Source of the DNA: Oryza sativa Japonica Group
Taxonomy: Eukaryota; Streptophyta; Magnoliopsida; Poales; Poaceae
Length of the DNA stretch: 64,000 nt
Direction of reading: 5' to 3'
NCBI RefSeq assembly: GCF_034140825.1
Contig: NC_089038.1
Span: 23,564,001-23,628,000, forward strand
Under the pieces are notes generated by a model. It was not told the DNA's origin and searched no databases. It saw only the letters and a program-made list of their open reading frames with translations. This document shows, piece by piece, positions 61,405-64,000 of this stretch. Position 1 is the first letter of the stretch, and each line of letters starts with the position of its first letter. Made by a program: the position numbers and the translations under genes.

Positions 61405-62030
61405 TAGGTCCGCGATGATTTTTCAATGTCCGTAAAAAAAAGACTGCATATGATTTAGATGCGTTGACATTAAGCCAAGATTCTACTTTAAAAGGGCTGA
61501 GTTAGATCTCATCGGTTGGCCTAACAAGTTAAAACAAAAGCTAAAATTTAAGTTTTTGAGGTTGATTTTGAAGTTGATTTTAAGTTTTTAACATAATTTC
61601 CTTTTCTTTGTAGAATTGGCTTCTAAGTCGCTATAAATAAATAGATAAAAAAAATTACCCATAAACTAATTTTTATTCTCTAATTAAACTATTTTGGCTT
61701 ATCATGAACATGGACAACCGTCAACCAATGAGTAATTTAGGCTGTGTTTAGTTCAGCGTAAAGTTTAAATTTTAGTTAAAATTGATGATGATGTGACTGA
61801 AAATGAAAATGTGTGTACGACAGGCTGATGTCAGCCTTAGCCAGACAGAGACCCAGTACGATCCAAAACTCGGGGGGCCTGGGACGAACAAGTCGAAACA
61901 AGAGAGGGTTTCAATTGCAAAACATCCATTCAGTTCTTTCCTCCGATCAATCCTCTCTGGCTTTAAACTTGGCGCGCCCCGCCCCCGGCGGCGGCGACCC
62001 GCTCCTCCCGATCCCACCCTACCGGCCGCC
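61405..62030. other. Upstream region of the PPR gene
   Basis: AT-rich until about 61800, then GC-rich leader. 'ggctgtgtttagttcagcgt' at about 61740 resembles a MITE terminus. The PPR frame is open without a stop from 61803 (an in-frame ATG) to the chosen start at 62031. Confidence 0.4.
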
Positions 62031-63860
62031 ATGCAGAGGGCTCTCCGCCTCCGCCACCGCCCGCGGCGGCCGCCTCCTGTTCCTGCCCAGGCACCGCCGC
62101 CGTCCCCTCGCCCATGGTACGCCGCGCCACCACCGCCGCCGCAGGCCGCGGCGGCCGATCCCCTCCTCGTCGCCGCCTCCGAGGTCGCGCTCGCCCTCCC
62201 CGTCCACCCGGCGCCGCTCCCGTCCGCCGCGCCGGCACCGCTCCTCCGCCTCCTCCCCGCCTTCACCTCCGACCACTTCCTCTCCCTCCTCCGCCTCAAC
62301 CCGCTCTCCCTCCCGCCCCTCCCGCTCCACTCCCTCTTCCGCCTCCTCCTCGTCGCCTCTCCTCCGGGCCTCTTCCGCCACACCCCGGCCTCTTTCCTCT
62401 CCATGGCGTGCCACCTCCTCCGCCACCGCCTTCCGCACCTGGCTCATCCGCTCCTACGCCTCCTCGCCTCCCGTCTCGGCCGCTCCTCCCCGCCGCGCGT
62501 CCTCCCTCTCCTCCTCTCCGCCGCCGCCGCCGCCCCCGGCGACCCGGCGTCTCTTTTGTCTGCACTCTCCTCGGCCTACGCCGAGGAGGGCCTCCTCCCC
62601 GACGCGTGCACCCTCGTCCTCCTCGCCCTCCGCCGTGGCATCCGCCTCGAGCCCACCTCGTGTACTGGTCTCATGAGCCGGTTCCCCACTGCTCCCGAAG
62701 CCTGCGCCTTCTATCTGCAACTGCTTGACGCGGGCCTGCCCCCGGAGGCCAAGCTGTTCAACGTTCTGATGCGTGACCTTGTCAGATTGGGTGAGCTTGC
62801 AAGTGCACAGAACGTGTTCGACGAAATGCAGAGCAGGGGCGTGCGGCGGACGGTTGTCAGCTTTAACACCATGATTTCGGGGATGTGCAGGGCTGGTGAT
62901 CTGGACGGTGCGGAAACTCTGCACAGAAGGATGTCGGAGGCAGGTGTCACGCCGGATGTGTACACTTATGGTGCTTTGATACAGGGATTGTGCAGGGTGG
63001 GGAGGATAGAAGATGCAAGAGGGGTGTTTGAGAAAATGTGCGGGAGAGGTATGAAGCCCAATGCAGTTGTGTTCACGATTTTGATAGACGCACATTGCAA
63101 GAAGGGTGATGCAGAGACTATGCTGGAGCTGCACCGGGAGATGAGAGAAAGGGGTGTGAGGCCAGATGCGGTAACGTACAATGCAATAGTCAATGGGCTC
63201 TGCCGGGCAAGAGATTTGAAGTCTGCTAGTGGAATTGTGGTGGAGATGAGGAGTGCTGGTCTCAGGCCAGACACGGTTACTTATACTACCCTCATTGATG
63301 GTTATTGCAAGGAAGAAGAGTTAGACATGGCGATGGAGATTAAACAGAATATGGTGGCTGAAGGGGTTGGATTGGATGAGGTGACATATACAGCACTCAT
63401 ATCAGGGCTGAGCAAGGCAGGGCGATCAGCTGATGCCGAGAGAGTTCTGGGTGAGATGATGGAGGCTGGTTTGGAGCCTGATAACACGACCTACACAATG
63501 GTGATTGATGCTTTCTGTAGGAAAGGGGACGTGAAGACAGGCCTTAGACTCCTGAAGGAAATGCAGAATAAGGGTAGAAAACCAGGAGTTGTGACATATA
63601 ATGTTATTATGAATGGTTTCTGCAAGCTGGGGCAGATGAAGAATGCAGACATGCTTCTTAATGCAATGATTAATATAGGTGTATCTCCAGATGATATCAC
63701 ATACAACATTCTCTTGGATGGGCATTGCAAGCATGGAAAAGTTACAGATATTGAAGAACTGAAGAGTGCAAAAGGAACAGTGCCAGATTTGGGTGTCTAT
63801 ACTTCTATAGTCGGTGAAATTGTCAAGAAGAAAACAACTAAGACTTACCATGACAGATAA
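62031..63860 (+). CDS. P-class pentatricopeptide repeat (PPR) protein
   Basis: An intronless frame of 609 residues from ATG 62031 (MQRALRLRHRPRR), whose Arg-rich, acid-poor N-terminus fits an organelle targeting peptide, more likely mitochondrial. After a Leu/Pro-rich region, about eleven 35-residue PPR motifs run from about residue 240 to 590. Examples are VVSFNTMISGMCRAGDLDGA, DVYTYGALIQGLCRVGRIED, DAVTYNAIVNGLCRARDLKS, DTVTYTTLIDGYCKEEELDM, GVVTYNVIMNGFCKLGQMKN and DDITYNILLDGHCKHGKVTD. P-class PPR proteins bind specific RNA bases through positions 5 and 35 of each repeat and control RNA stability, splicing or translation. No E, DYW or SMR tail is present, so an editing role is unlikely. 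A longer in-frame start at 61803 would add 76 residues of poorer targeting character. Confidence 0.93.
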   Translation: MQRALRLRHRPRRPPPVPAQAPPPSPRPWYAAPPPPPQAAAADPLLVAASEVALALPVHPAPLPSAAPAPLLRLLPAFTSDHFLSLLRLNPLSLPPLPLHSLFRLLLVASPPGLFRHTPASFLSMACHLLRHRLPHLAHPLLRLLASRLGRSSPPRVLPLLLSAAAAAPGDPASLLSALSSAYAEEGLLPDACTLVLLALRRGIRLEPTSCTGLMSRFPTAPEACAFYLQLLDAGLPPEAKLFNVLMRDLVRLGELASAQNVFDEMQSRGVRRTVVSFNTMISGMCRAGDLDGAETLHRRMSEAGVTPDVYTYGALIQGLCRVGRIEDARGVFEKMCGRGMKPNAVVFTILIDAHCKKGDAETMLELHREMRERGVRPDAVTYNAIVNGLCRARDLKSASGIVVEMRSAGLRPDTVTYTTLIDGYCKEEELDMAMEIKQNMVAEGVGLDEVTYTALISGLSKAGRSADAERVLGEMMEAGLEPDNTTYTMVIDAFCRKGDVKTGLRLLKEMQNKGRKPGVVTYNVIMNGFCKLGQMKNADMLLNAMINIGVSPDDITYNILLDGHCKHGKVTDIEELKSAKGTVPDLGVYTSIVGEIVKKKTTKTYHDR

Positions 63861-64000
63861 CATTGGTGGGCAAAGACAGAACTTTTCCAACAGTAAATTC
63901 CATTAATCTAGTAGATGGTACAGAACACAATATGAATACATGTGCACTGCAACCAAGGAAGACGAATGACATGACTGTAGTCCAATCGGCATGCACACGT
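63861..64000 (+). other. 3' flank of the PPR gene
   Basis: Non-coding sequence to the window edge, probably 3' UTR. No polyadenylation signal was identified. Confidence 0.4.

Overview
This is a plant nuclear window, almost certainly rice (Oryza, chromosome 4 from memory). Signs are GC-rich first exons with a falling GC gradient, GT-AG introns, and dense small DNA transposons (Stowaway, Tourist, Pack-MULE, hAT, CACTA). The formin at 8.9-11.7 kb and the 14-3-3 gene at 35.2-37.7 kb look like rice FH2 and GF14B, which I remember as close neighbours on chromosome 4. Locus identities come from memory, not from a search.

Layout. 1-5.7 kb is AT-rich, repeat-built sequence with no convincing gene. 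6.35-7.86 kb is a Pack-MULE carrying a piece of a class I TCP transcription factor gene. 8.85-11.72 kb (-) is a class I formin. 16.07-22.81 kb is a nested transposon: a hAT-like element holds a complete-looking 5.9-kb Mutator-like element (MULE) with a MURA-type transposase (one frameshift) and a second gene encoding two GRF zinc fingers. 23.59-24.34 kb (+) is a GPI-anchored lipid transfer protein; 24.57-26.27 kb (-) is a five-exon plastid membrane protein with an LTR fossil just upstream. 28.74-30.74 kb (-) is an LHT-type amino acid transporter. 31.50-32.76 kb is a second Pack-MULE with an F-box/LRR gene fragment. 35.22-37.65 kb (+) is 14-3-3 GF14B; 38.76-40.83 kb (-) is an LC8-type dynein light chain with a charged extension. 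41.1-45.2 kb is a cluster of non-autonomous DNA elements. 47.32-48.17 kb (-) is a prohibitin, 50.88-52.97 kb (-) an LRR receptor pseudokinase, 55.23-56.70 kb a small CACTA element, 59.10-60.01 kb (+) a membrane-anchored coiled-coil protein with a zein-binding-like domain, and 62.03-63.86 kb (+) a P-class PPR protein.

The host genes are independent single-promoter genes, not an operon: cytoskeleton (formin, dynein light chain, possible myosin-binding protein), signalling (14-3-3, receptor pseudokinase), transport (LHT, LTPG) and organelle functions (prohibitin, PPR, plastid membrane protein). The most unusual content is the nested MULE: transposase, tandem-GRF accessory gene, subterminal palindromes and a perfect 10-bp target duplication survive together. 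Exon borders were read by eye from splice sites and family alignment; in every multi-exon gene the summed exons give an uninterrupted frame.
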